DNA of 64,000 bases, from the NCBI GenBank assembly GCA_027574665.1, contig CM050658.1, positions 25,813,098 to 25,877,097 on the forward strand, in the 5' to 3' direction. Source of the stretch: Rhynochetos jubatus. Its lineage: Eukaryota; Chordata; Aves; Eurypygiformes; Rhynochetidae. Below, piece by piece: positions 27,101 through 38,936 of the stretch; position 1 is the stretch's first letter, and each line of letters opens with the position of its first letter. Below the pieces are notes generated by a model. It saw only the letters and a program-made list of their open reading frames with translations. It was not told the DNA's origin and did not search any database. A program made the translations under genes and the position numbers.

Positions 27101-28487
27101 AGGAAACTCTGTTTGCGTTAGGTAAAACAACTCGCGTCAGCCCAGCGGCAGGTGGAGCCCCTGGGCTGGTGGTGACCACCTGGGCAGGTCTTTGTCCCGG
27201 TGGATGGACCTTGAAGTGAGGGCTGTCCTGATCTGACCAGCTGGACCACCTTGATGTGTACTGGCTGGTCCCTATTTCTGTTCCCCATCTTTATCCTCTT
27301 TTATGTAGGTGAGATAGTGCTTGCAAAAGGAAAATACGATCTCTGATGAACTAGGAAAAAAAGGAAAGAGAAATGAGGTGTGATATGGATCTTGCAAAAG
27401 GGAATGGGAGAGGGGCTAGAGGCCTCCTGTACAGCTCATTTCTGGAAGACAAGTTTTCACAACCTGCGAACTCAGTAAACATATTTACCCTCGGTTTATA
27501 GTACCAGTTTGTATTGAAGAGTGGTGGTGGGGAGATGTTGGTAGTGGGAGTGGGGCTACTGTGCAGTACTAGCAATTGCAAACTGCTGCACACTTTAAAA
27601 AATAAATTGTATGCCAACTTTATTGCTGGATTCCAGTGAAATAATAATAAATTGTGGGAAAGGTACACATTCTTTCGATAGCAATAGACAGAGTAACGGA
27701 TACTGCCCCAGAAATGCAAGGTAGTCATAATTCTACAGACCTGGGATGTTAGAAACCACAGTTGAAGCTGTAAAATCCCCTTACAAAAATGTGAAGTGAC
27801 TTAAGTGTGCAGCTGAGCAAATAGAAGGCTCCACTTCCCTTGGTAGGAATTTGCATTGGTGGAATTGCATGGGCAATAGGAGGGAGGAGATTTTGGCCAG
27901 GGAAATGTCTTTTGCCTCTCCTTCTTGGCAGTTTGATCTAATTAAAAGAAAGCAAGCTTTCCCAATATAGCTGTCCTGTATAGATGTAAAAACTTCATAA
28001 ACCCCTTCTCTCTTTAATTCAGTCATTTAAGCAGCCCTTAATGACTTTCAGGTTAAAGAATTAATCTTCACTTCCATGCTGAAAGTCTTCAAATATGATA
28101 GTTCTTGAGGGATCTTTGAAAGAGCAGAGTTGTGCTGACCCTTTTGAGCAAGTCATTAATGAAACAGCTTTGTGATAAATAGTAGTGTGCTAATGACCTG
28201 CAGATGGGCTTTATAGAGAAAGACACTGATCTTTTGGGGTCAGTAAAGATGATATTGCAGATTTAGGAAGAATAAGGGTGTTAATACTTCTGTTCCAGAC
28301 ACAATCCATCTCAAGCAGTTAATATCTCTACTGAAATCCCTAGCACAGGGTCACTTAACACCCTTTAGTTCTTTACACTTGACTTAAGCAGTGTTCCTGT
28401 GCTGTACAGAATTACTCTTGTATGCAAGAGCCACTGAACTCATGGCTGTTAAAAGCTATCCTTCTGTTTCTGGAAGGATTTGCAAGG
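12198..28487. other. Long non-coding stretch, no gene seen
   Basis: About 16 kb of AT-rich DNA with no recognisable transposon, RNA gene or protein domain. Open frames are short (121 codons or fewer) and low in coding character. Two modestly GC-richer patches (14,640-14,960 and 22,740-22,980) have short open frames on both strands, which I read as composition. Minor tracts: a TG repeat at about 18,583-18,601 and a poly-A run at 21,039-21,055. It may be intron or intergenic DNA of a gene outside the window. Confidence 0.5.
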
Positions 28488-28542
28488 TTTTTTTTTTTGT
28501 TTTTTGGTTTTTTTTTTTTGGTTTGTTTTTTTTTTTTTTTTT
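28488..28542. repeat. T-rich low-complexity tract
   Basis: Almost pure T broken by a few G residues over about 55 bp. On the minus strand this is a poly-A tract of the kind left by retroposition, but no SINE or processed gene copy was recognised beside it. Confidence 0.9.
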
Positions 28543-31500
28543 ATATTAATGTTTGTAAGGCTTTTTGTGATCCTCAGAGAGGAGCATGAATGCAAGGCTT
28601 TCTGTTCTTATTGTGCCAAATCTGGAGTTTTCCCCCAGGCTTTCATTCTCTGGGAGTCAAGTGGTGCTGACGAAGGGCTGTGATCCAGCCGGAGAACCTG
28701 GCACACCTGCCAATGTGCTGTGTCTCCTACAAATCTTGGACTCCAGCAGTTCCTGTGACTTTGAGAAGATTTCAGTGAGAATTCCTACCTGCAGGTGCTG
28801 TGTTGCCACAGTGCTGCTTTGTAGGTGTGTGCTTGTGGTTGTTACCTTGTACAGCAAACAGCTGCTACTTGACCTTGGAATTACACCAGGAAAAAGAGGA
28901 TCATACCTCTTTGTTCCCTTGAGCAGAAAAACAGATGTTGGCATTTTTAAAATTTTCTTTTCTATCCATCTTATTCACATTCTAAAAAAGTAGGTGTTAC
29001 TTTCTTTGCAGTATTGAAAACCTGGATGATTGTAAATTTATACAATCATTCTTCAAGGATAAAATCTATTTTTTTCCACTCAATTTCCTATTCAACCTTT
29101 CTGTTATTCTTCAGACTTGGTTTTAAAAACTAAAGAGCTGTTAGTAAGTGTCTTTAGGACTTGCCCCCTTTTCCATTTAGCCTAGTAACATCTCTCTGTC
29201 CCCACGTCCCTCTACCCCCCATCTAGGACATCCTCCCAGCAAAGCAAGAGATGAGCAAGATTTCTGCCTCAAAGGTAAAGGTAATTAGAAACACCCTCAC
29301 TCTGCCCAAAGGAAATACCGGCGCTGGATACCAAAATTTAATCGGCTAATATAGATACTTAATAACCGATCTGACTTATTTCAGGGGTGGTCACCAGTCC
29401 CCAGGTCCCAGGAGAGGGAACATTCAAGGCCTTTTAAACAAAGGTGCTTTTCCTGATACCCTAATCCTGAAATTCATGTGCCTGAGAATAGAGAGGAAAA
29501 TTTCAGATATTTATTCAGATGTTTTAACTTTGCATTCCAGAACAGCCCTGCATAAAGTGTACAACTGCAGAATGTGAAGAATAAAGCTCTCTAAATCTGT
29601 ACAGCACCAAAAATGTGTTTGAGCAGCTACCCTGGTATCCTCTAGGCTAGATGAGATAATGCATGATCAGAATATTTATAATCACTGATGAGAAGTAGGA
29701 ATAATGATTTTCACGAGCTGCAGTATTCTTTAACTTCCCTGCAGGTTGAAATGCCTAATAAGGTAGTTGTAGCATGTGGAGTGCTAATACAATACACAGG
29801 GATCATTGTGGGGAGAAAAGGTTTTAAATAACTTCTCAGTCTGCAATTTTTTTCTTTGTCTGGGAATGAGATCTCACTTTTCTTCCTGAATTAAATCCTG
29901 CTTTGATGAAATGCCTTAGGAAAGCCACCTTTCAAGGTACTGTCCTCTGCCTCCTTCTAATGTTAATATGTACTTAGAAAACACTAGGAAAACTAATGCA
30001 GAAGATTTTTCAGACATTAATAACATTCATTTTATTTACTAATTGCTGAATGGCTTTGCATTAAACCTGCACATTTTCATTTAAAATATGTGCAGCCTTT
30101 CTTTGAGTTGAGTGAAGGTATTTGCACTTTTCTAGCATGTGGTTAAGTTTCAGCTGCCCCTTTGAAGTGCTGTTTAAGGCTGTAATCCTCCAAGCAGTCT
30201 AGCACAAAACTCAGCTGGAACTGCATCTGGGCGATTTGCAGGGTGGATGCCACAGTAGCACTTTGGTTCTGTCTAGCAGGGAAATGAGAAAACCCTCACA
30301 GAACCAGTGAGAGATCAATAAATGGGAAGGCTTTCAAAGTTTCATTGCCTCCTTCTAGCCACCTTCCAGCATCTGCTTTGTGAAGAGTTGGTTTTGGCTA
30401 AGGTGGGTTTTTTTAAATCTTGTCTGCATGTCTCCATTTCAGAGTAAGAGTTTTCAAGGAAAACATTGTGTAGGCTGAGAGCCATGCCAAAATTAGGAGT
30501 TAACAATGCTGTATTATGGATATTATGACTGTGCTCTTCAAATACTTCCAGTAAGCTCTTGTTAAGTCAGCTTTAGTGTTCATGTGATTCCAGTTTCCAG
30601 AAATCCAGCTTTGTATCCCTTTGATACTCTGTCAAAATTTCCCTCTCTCCTGTCTTTTCTATATGCTGCCTCTGAGGGTTTCGTCCTGCAAGACGTTGAA
30701 TGTAGTTGATATAATTAGAGGCATAAAAATCCTTGTGTGCATTGACGATTGTTGCTCACACTGACTACTTATCATATGCCAAGCACTGCACAGGCACATA
30801 AGGTAAAGATGCCATTCCAGGTGTCTCTCCACACACTTTAACGGTATCTATGTCCGTGGTACTCTTTTCATTCCTGAAATTACACACATACTTTACTGCA
30901 CTGGGCCTGAAATCCTCAGCATTTTGCAGAATCTGAATCTTGAAGACTATCCATGGTGTGGTTTCCTGTATCTCCCCAGAAAACATCTTGTATGCTGATT
31001 TTATAAAATAGAAAGAGAGCCAAACATGTTCGTGCTGGGGTAAGTGACCACAGACAGGCCCACGGCTGCAGCTGGGCAGCAGCTGCCAGTTCCTGCCCTC
31101 AGCAAATTACCCCCAACACTGAAAAGCAGGCTCCTGGAGAGAGGAAAAGAGCCTGACTCTTATCAGGGCAAGAGGCTTCTGCTTACATCGTAAGTGTGGG
31201 GTTTTTTTTCTTTTCTGAGGAAGTAACAAATATGACACAAACAACATTTCCAAATACGACAGATGAACAGACTTACAAGGCAACAATATCTTGTGCAGTT
31301 TGATTGCTCACTGTTCGGCAGACCAAATCCAGGCAACTAAGTGATTGCATGTGAGCTTCACCTCACTGACTCAAAATGAGTGTAATTCTCTCCTGTAATA
31401 CATGGAATATCTTTGTTATATGTTGCTCCTTTCCAACAGAAAATAATTCTTATCATTTCTGTGTCTACAGCTTTTATAACAAGTGGACCATAAATCCCCT

Positions 31501-34500
31501 CTGTAATATTGTGTGCTCTGTAGTACTGGTGATTTATCATAGGGATAATTTTGTAACTTGAGTCACATGAAGATTCAGGTTCTAAACTGTACCTTTGTTC
31601 TGAATCTTCAGCAGTTTGTTCTGAACCATCTCACTGCAGCACTTCCAATTCCCCCCTGAATATGCTCTAGAGTAAGTTCTGTGATGGAATTTTTATGCTT
31701 GCCTTTACTGGTGTCACACTGAACGAATGAAGAGAGGAATGTTATGCTATGCTTTTATAATTTTGCTTTGGATGAGAATTTTGTTCTTAACCAATATTTC
31801 TGCTAATCAACACAACTAATTTGGATTCAAACACTGAGGTTTGCTGATCAAGAATCTGTATATATTTATCCTGCAAGCTCAAATATTCCATTCTGGGTTT
31901 TGGTTTTTTTTTTTTTTTTTGGTAAGTGCACTCGGTGAGCTGATTTAAGAAAAAAATTCTGCAGGAAGAAAACTTATCATTACACTGTTTCAAGAACAGG
32001 AAATACCTATTTTTCTAAAAACTTGACATAATGCAAGTTAGGTAAGGTACAGTGTATGTGTCAGGGAATGCCCATTTACAACTAATACAGTGGATGTGGA
32101 GTACTTCTGGCTGTCTCTCTTCACACCATCCAAGCATAATGCAGCTCCTTGATTGCATTACCTTACGATGCAAGTCTTTAAGTCCATCCTTTCTGATAAC
32201 TAAAAAAAGGAGATAACTTTGCTTCCAAAGCACTTTGTATCTGTAGACCAGTCAATTGTCAAGCTTCTCAAGGGATGTCTCTTTTGTAATCTTTATGCAC
32301 TACTTGCACATCCTAGACTCTTCATACATAATATTTTAAACAGCAGAAAGAGCTTTGCTCTGTGATACTAAGGCTTCTACAAAGATGAATCATGCTTATG
32401 ACAATGGGCATAGTTAAACTACTTATCCTATATATCTGTTTAAACTGATGTAGGTAAAATAGGCACTTACTGAAGACAGACTGTAAATCTGGCATTTTTT
32501 CAAGGCCTGGAGCCATCATTTGGTGCCAGTGCAGAGTTATGGAACAAATTTTAGTCAGTTTAGGCTAAGTTTTTCTTAGCCTACTTGCAGGTCTAGTGGT
32601 AATAGAAAAGAAAAAGATAGCGACAGCTCATCTGGGAATGATTCTATTATGTTGAACAATCTGAAGCTATACACAAAACCATACTGTGAGCAGGAGTAGT
32701 CTCTAGAGGTGTGTTAGGTTGGTTTGTTGGTGGTTTTTTTTTTTTTTTTAATCTTGAAAGGCACAGCTTTCTTGCCATTGACAAGGCTTTACATCAGACA
32801 GTTGATTCAAAAAAACGTGGCATTCATCTTAATTTTGCTCTTTTCAACTTCACTGACTTAATTTTGCCACTGAATGGGAGTAAAGTTTGAATAGCGTTGA
32901 ACATTTTTCACTTTTTTTTTTTCAAACTGGTAATTTCCTGAATTTGCAAAGAACTCTACCTGCTTGGCACATAAAAATCAAAAATTTCAGACTAACTTTC
33001 GGACATTTTATGGAGCCATGGAGAATTTTGGAAAATTTGGAGCGAAGTCTCTATATTTGTTTCTCTTCACCAGTTAGTAGTGAATAAAAATATTTTTTGC
33101 ATGTATACGTGTGTGTGCTCTTTTAGATAAATATTTACAGAGGTAGAACTTAGCTGAGGTCATGGTGTCTTGAAAGTTTTAGAGTATTGTTTTGAAGTTG
33201 TGCAAATAAATTTTGTTCAAGTTGCAAACCATTGATCTAGAACAGCTGCTTCCTTTAAATATAAACAACTAAACCTATTCATGTAAAATGAGCATCAGCA
33301 GGCAGGCTTCCTTGAATATTTTTTCAGTGAAGCTGCCTACACCTCTGCTTGCAAGTTAAATAGAGGCAAGACTGCCTTTTGACACCGGAGTACTTAGTGC
33401 ACTGTCACAATTCACATTATGTTGGTTTTAGTTGTCGCTTTCCCTAGTATTGCCATTTCTCTCCTTCCTTTCTGCCCTTTAATTGAGACCCACAGGCTAT
33501 TCAGAAGGAGTGGGTATAATTTTGCAATTCTGTCAGTCTGGAAGTCTCATCATCTGATACTGTTTCCTTCACTGGGTCCCACAGTCACTTCTGGTGTCTC
33601 CTGTTAGCCTTGCACAGGGCCCAGGGCAAAGACTACCACTAAAGCTGTTTATAAGAGCAATCGATGAAACAGTAATGGATTTGTGTTGTTTGACTTGGTC
33701 AGGATGAGTTGATAAGCTCATGTGTGCTCCCCTTCACAGTGCTTTCAAGATGCAAAGCCTTGCTGGGGTTGAACAGTAAGGCATGAAACAAGCCCTGCAC
33801 CCTAAGTGATGATCTCATGTGTCTGTGCTGACCAGCCCTTATTTTTCTGCACCTTGGCAAAAAGGGAAAAGGAAAAAAGATTCTCTGAGTATAAATCCCT
33901 TCTCAACACCACCCAGTAAGCTGAAAATATATCTGGCAAGAGTAGTGGGGTTTTTCCTTCTAGCCTCTGTGAAGAAAGGTTTTTGGAAATGGATTTCAAG
34001 GATAGAAGTGTTGGAAACTTGGGGGCCTGCTGATAGCTACTTCTAAGAAGAGACCTGTAAAAGCAAGTGAGGGAACTGGGGCAGACACTTTTCCAGTAGG
34101 AACCTACTGACTCACATTATTAGTAAGATCTGGCTCTGTGCCCAAGAAACAGGATTTCCACCTTGCATTCTTCTCTGAAGACCAGATCCGAAAGAGGATT
34201 TGCTAATGGCTTTTGCTCTCTTGTGCTTATGTAAAAGTTTAATAAGCCCATAGTCATATCAAAAATCTTAAATCCTGCTGGGCAGCGAGAGAAATCGTCA
34301 GTGCCTAAATCACTTTTGAGATTTAGGTTCTTTAGGCAACATCTCCAAAACCATCTAAAGCTTGTTGTAGTGTTTGTGTTTTAATTCCTTTCTGTTTACC
34401 TGCAGGTCATAAAGGGGGAAAAAAAAATCCACACAAAAATTCAGAGATTCGATATGCCAAAGAAAAAAAAAAAAAGAGAGAAGATTGACATGAAAGACAG

Positions 34501-35130
34501 GAGGGAATCCAAACTGTATTAAAGAACTGTTTCAAGGATTCTGAAACTAGAAACAATTTTCTGTAAGAGCAGCAGATGTTATTTAACCCCTCCCCCAGTT
34601 TTTAGTGGAACATGAAACCGTAGGACACTTTCGCTTTTGAAGGAACTACACGAGAGCATAGATCTTTGTTTCAGGGAATTTGAGAATGTGTCAGACATCC
34701 CTGTGTATAATGGGACTTTGAAGTGTATTACTGAGCTTTGTGCTTGAAGGAGTTAAAGATGTTATGTAGCTTTGTGTGAAAGAGAGTTTCAAAGCACACT
34801 GAGCCATAGAAAAAGATCTGGAGTTACTAAATTTACAGTACAGAAACCTAGTAGGTCTTCCTTTTTATGTATAATAGCAACTTGAAATTTATAGAGAAGG
34901 TATGTAAGATGGTGACTGAACGGATGAGTCAATGGGATATACAGGATTCTTCATCACTTAGTATTTTAAATTCAGATAACGGTGATGAAACAGCCGAGGC
35001 TGTTCAAGGTGCTGAGTTGCTGTGGTCTGCAAATTTAAATGGACTCATCTCTCCAAAATAATGGTGTATTTAGCTGAGCCTTGATTTTTCTGAATTTTCA
35101 CTAACAAAAGCTGTGTTTTCATGTTAAGCT
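28543..35130. other. Non-coding stretch, no gene seen
   Basis: AT-rich DNA with short chance open frames only, and poly-T tracts near 31,905-31,920 and 32,734-32,749. No transposon ends or conserved protein-like segment were recognised. Confidence 0.5.
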
Positions 35131-35405
35131 ATGAGAAGTGATAGGACAAGGGGAAATGGCCTCACATTGCACCATGGCAGGTTTAGACTGGATATTAGGA
35201 AGAATTTGTTCACCAAAAGGGCTATCAGGCACTGGAATGGTCTGCCCAGGGAGGTGGTTGAGTCACCATGCCTTCAGGTATTTAAGAGACAAGGTATGGA
35301 GTAGAGGCTTAGGGACATGGTTTAGTGTTGGTATTAGCAGTGATTGATAGGTTAATGGCTGGTACTGATGACCTTAAAGGTCTTTTCCAACCTAAAGATT
35401 CTTAA
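35131..35405 (+). mobile_element. CR1 LINE, 3' end fragment (diverged)
   Basis: Shows the CR1 ORF2 carboxy end and 3' UTR in order: GATAGGACAAGGGGAAATGG, TTTAGACTGGATATTAGGAA, GGAATGGTCTGCCCAGGGAG, TATTTAAGAGACAAG, ending ACCTTAAAGGTC..TTCCAACCTAAAGATTC. It is clearly more diverged than a young copy and carries frame-breaking changes. Plus orientation. Confidence 0.9.
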
Positions 35406-35954
35406 AAGTGTTAGATTGCTGGGCACTGCTGGTACTTTTAAGTTATAACCTATACTAGGGATGTTATCTCTTGTAATTGTTCAAGGAAATTTCTGCAGAG
35501 ATGGGGTGAGACAGAAAAATCCAAGAGTTGTTTGGTTTGTAGGAGTAAGCCGAGAGGTGTAAGAGGACACAGGACCTTAAGGTGTAAGTATACCTCTGTT
35601 AAAGCCCTTAAATCTCGTAAGTTTGGCAGAGATCATCAGTCACATGCTTGCTGCCAAGAGTATATAACAGTTCTGGGTTCTTAAGCTTTTTCTCAGTTTT
35701 TTCCCTGCTTAGGACCTGCATAGGCATGTGTGTGAGAATGTTGTCTGAAGGGGGCTAGGGATTATCTTCAGATGGGAGGACAATGAATCCCTGGAGACCA
35801 GAGCCAGTGGGATGGTGACATTTGACTTGCTTTGGCTGAATTTCAATTCTGATGGCTGTGCCTGATAGGTGGACTGGCACAAAATAAACTAGGATGTGAA
35901 TTTGCAGTGTGCTACCTACTCAGAGCTAATTGCTCTTCCGCACATTTTGACATG

Positions 35955-36085
35955 ATTGTGGGATGCCATCCAGAGGGACCTTGACAGACCTGAGAAATGG
36001 GCCACTGTGAACGTCATGAAGTTCAACAAAGCCAAGTGCAAGGTCCTGCACATGGGTTGGGGTAATTCCCAATATCAACTGACCC
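35955..36085 (+). mobile_element. CR1 LINE, ORF2 reverse-transcriptase C-terminal fragment
   Basis: Translation in the frame starting near 35,956 gives [27 protein letters not shown] and a NSQYQ end. This matches the well-known CR1 reverse-transcriptase stretch (LQxDLDRLExWA...MKFNKxKCKVLHLG). Only about 45 codons remain. It lies downstream of the 35,131 fragment although it represents an earlier part of the element, so it is a separate insertion or a rearranged piece. Confidence 0.88.
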
Positions 36086-36194
36086 ATCAACTCACTAAGG
36101 AACGAACCAGCAAAGGAGTTAGAGAAGGAGTTAAGGAACTACCAGAAGAGTTAGCGAAAGGGTTATGGCACCCCAGCCCATTCCCTGCTTGAAT

Positions 36195-36475
36195 GAGCAT
36201 GATGTGCTGTGGAATGAAATACTCCTTCAGTCGTTTTGGGTTAGCTGTCTGAAGTGTGTCCCCCTCCCCTGGCCCCCACTGCTTGTAGTGAGAAAGTTGG
36301 GAACACAGTGAGTATCAGAAGCTGAGAGACACCTTGAATTTGGTGCAAGCACTCCCCAGCACTAGCTAAAAAGACACCTTATCAGTACTTTTCTCAGCAT
36401 CAATCCAGAAACCTAGCTTCATACCAGCCACTGTGAACAAAGTTAATTCTTTCTTGACTAAAACCAGAACAAGAG
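36195..36475 (+). mobile_element. Old LTR remnant, same type as the 48.6-kb LTR
   Basis: Segments match the 3' half of the LTR at 48,642-49,204 in the same order: TGGAATGAAATACTCC, a GGTTAGCTGTC block, CCCCAGCACTAG.., CAGCATCAATCCAGAAACC, CATACCAGCCACTGTGAA and a final AAAACCAGAACA. Many substitutions show it is old. No 5' half or duplication was found, and it abuts CR1-like sequence. Confidence 0.7.
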
Positions 36476-38840
36476 CATCATTCTTCCAGATCATAAATTA
36501 CAAGATCTAGTCTTACATCCATATCTTGGAAAAAGAAAACGAAATGAAACTATCCCCATTTTTGCTACTTCTCTGAGTGACAGCAGTATGTTATCAACTA
36601 AATCAATGTAAATCAATCAATGTAAATGAGTGCTGACTTCGGTGTTTTCTCACTTAACCATGAAAGTATTGAACGATTCCTCAGTGGTGTTTTATTCAAA
36701 TTTACCACCTGGAAAGTAGGGGGAGAAGCTGTGGCTCCAGAGACTCGCTGTCAGCTGTGTTATGCATCCCCAGAAACTGGAGGATCCTGCTTTGGGGTCT
36801 TTGTCCTATACATAGATGCTGATGGCTGCCTACACTCTCATTATCCTGTCGTTTTTTCTGCTTTTGTGGGTTCACTAGATGAATGAATGGCTAAGAGCAG
36901 TATGGAACTCGGTGAGTCCTCAGGTGGCATAGTGACAACGTGACAGAAGGTCACACTTCCTTCCGTATTTGAAAATGAGATAGTTTCATAGTGTCAGTGT
37001 CTGTATATATATAGGAAAAAAGATGAAGAGTCTGTAAGATCTTATATTGTTCCCCCTTCCCAATATCCTGCAATAAATGCCATACAAAAAACATCAAGTG
37101 AGGTATGGCTGTAAATCTAATACACTATTATAAAGCAAGTACTTTCAAAAGTATCCATTGGAGGACACTAGAACACAACAAATCACGGGAACTATGGTGA
37201 CTTTACTTTTTAAAAAATCCACATTTCCTTTTTAAAGAAGAAAAATGAAAGTAAAACATATTTTTACACAATACAGTCTGAAAATCCTTTATTACCTGAC
37301 TTTTCCTCTGTCACACCTTCTATAGCTCCATTACTGCTTTGTTTTTGTTTCTGAGACTGGTGGAAGGTTCTTACTCTCTATCTGCCTGTATAATCACTTG
37401 TCCTAATTTCAGATAATATCCAGATGGGCTCAAGCTTTCCCATTAATTTTTTATTTTTTCCTTTTCACCTTTTAATCACTTTCAAGTGTTACATTAGCTT
37501 TTATCTCATTTATATTAAAAATTATTACTATTCTTGCATCTCCTTGCTTATATCTCACAGAAAAAGTCTAATGAGTGGCCAATCACTAGTCAATAACTGA
37601 CTGATAACTCAGATAAATTGGTGCTGGATTGCAGAACATCTTTGACTCAGCATGCTTCTCTGTGAATGAAAAAAAAAAAAGATTTTTGGGTTTGATTGAA
37701 TCTAACACAAATAAACTCTCATCTGCTCTCTCAATGACAACATCCTACTCCTTTCTGCTCACTTCCATTGCATTCAAAATTACAGCTGCTGAAATTATTT
37801 TCCTCCTCTGTCATTCAGAGAGTGGAGGTAGAGGGTAATTGTGTTGTACTTCAGCTTTTTTGTCATTACTTCTAAGGTCCCTTGCAGCTGTGTGCTTTTC
37901 TATCACTTGGATTATTCACACCTGTGGTATTAACCTCAATTGTCTTCCCAACTTTCATGCCTGTCCATCCTCTCTGTTTGAAGCAATCTTTCCTCTTCAC
38001 TTGAAATACACTGACAGTAGGATGGGACACCTTGCCTTGAAATTTTCTCTTTGAACTGACCCTTAAACATGAAACTTATTTGTATATTGCTTCACATCTG
38101 ATTTCCATCTGGGGGTATTTTGAAGACTTATGTGTTAATAAATCGTCGGTGGGGATGGTGGGAGAAGGAGGAAGGAAGAGTGAGAGAGGTTGTGGATAGG
38201 AGGGCATGTGCTCTCTGGTCCTACTACTCTGGTAACTGATTCCTTTGCCATCACATAGTTATGTTTCCTTGTCCATTTTGTGTAAAGTAGGCTGTGTTTT
38301 CACATTTAAATTAATTTCATGACACTAGGCATAAAGTATATATTCAGTGACTGCTAATGAATAGTAATTTCCAAAGTGAAACCTATTACATTAAACACTT
38401 GTAATAAATAATTCAGTTGAATCTGGCTTTTCACTCCTTGTTTTTGCATAGGGTCAAGCTCTAGAGTGGTAAGTATCTTTACACTTCAGTGACCTTTATA
38501 CAACTGCAGGATTAGTTCCTAATTTAGTTTAAAGGGCAAATCAATGCTTTGCAAAGTTCAGAAATCAATATATGTACACACATAGAGAAACCATGATCAC
38601 ACACGACATTTCCATTTTATTGCACACAAATTTAACTGTTGATCACAAGCTTGAGTTAATATTTCATGTTTTGATTTCACTGTTACAGTGCACATGGTGT
38701 CTGTCTCTGCTTATGCTGCTGTGCAAACCCCAGCCATTGTAGCTGACTGTTTTAAATTGTAATATAATGGTGAGAAAAAAGTAGTGATGGAGGGTTTTTC
38801 TGTTTAGAAGGTGGCTTCACAAGGATATGTCTAATTAATT
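36476..38840. other. Non-coding stretch, no gene seen
   Basis: AT-rich DNA without recognisable repeats. An 86-codon open frame at 36,626-36,886 has no recognisable domain and is taken as chance. Confidence 0.5.
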
Positions 38841-38936
38841 TCATAGAATCATGGAATGGTTTAGGTTGGAAGGGAGCTTAAAGATCATCTAGTTCCAACA
38901 CCCCTGCCGTGGGCAAGGACAGCTTCCACTAGACTT
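38841..38936 (-). mobile_element. CR1 LINE, 3' end fragment
   Basis: Begins TCATAGAATCATGGAATGG, then GGTTGGAAGGGAGCTTAAAG, ATCATCTAGTTCCAACACCC and CTGCCGTGGGCAAGGACA. This is the reverse complement of the CR1 3' end. About 95 bp are recognisable before the similarity fades. Confidence 0.92.

Noticed and set aside
28488..28542. Poly-A/T tract as a sign of a processed gene or SINE
   Set aside because: No adjacent gene-like or tRNA-like sequence and no flanking direct repeats were found.
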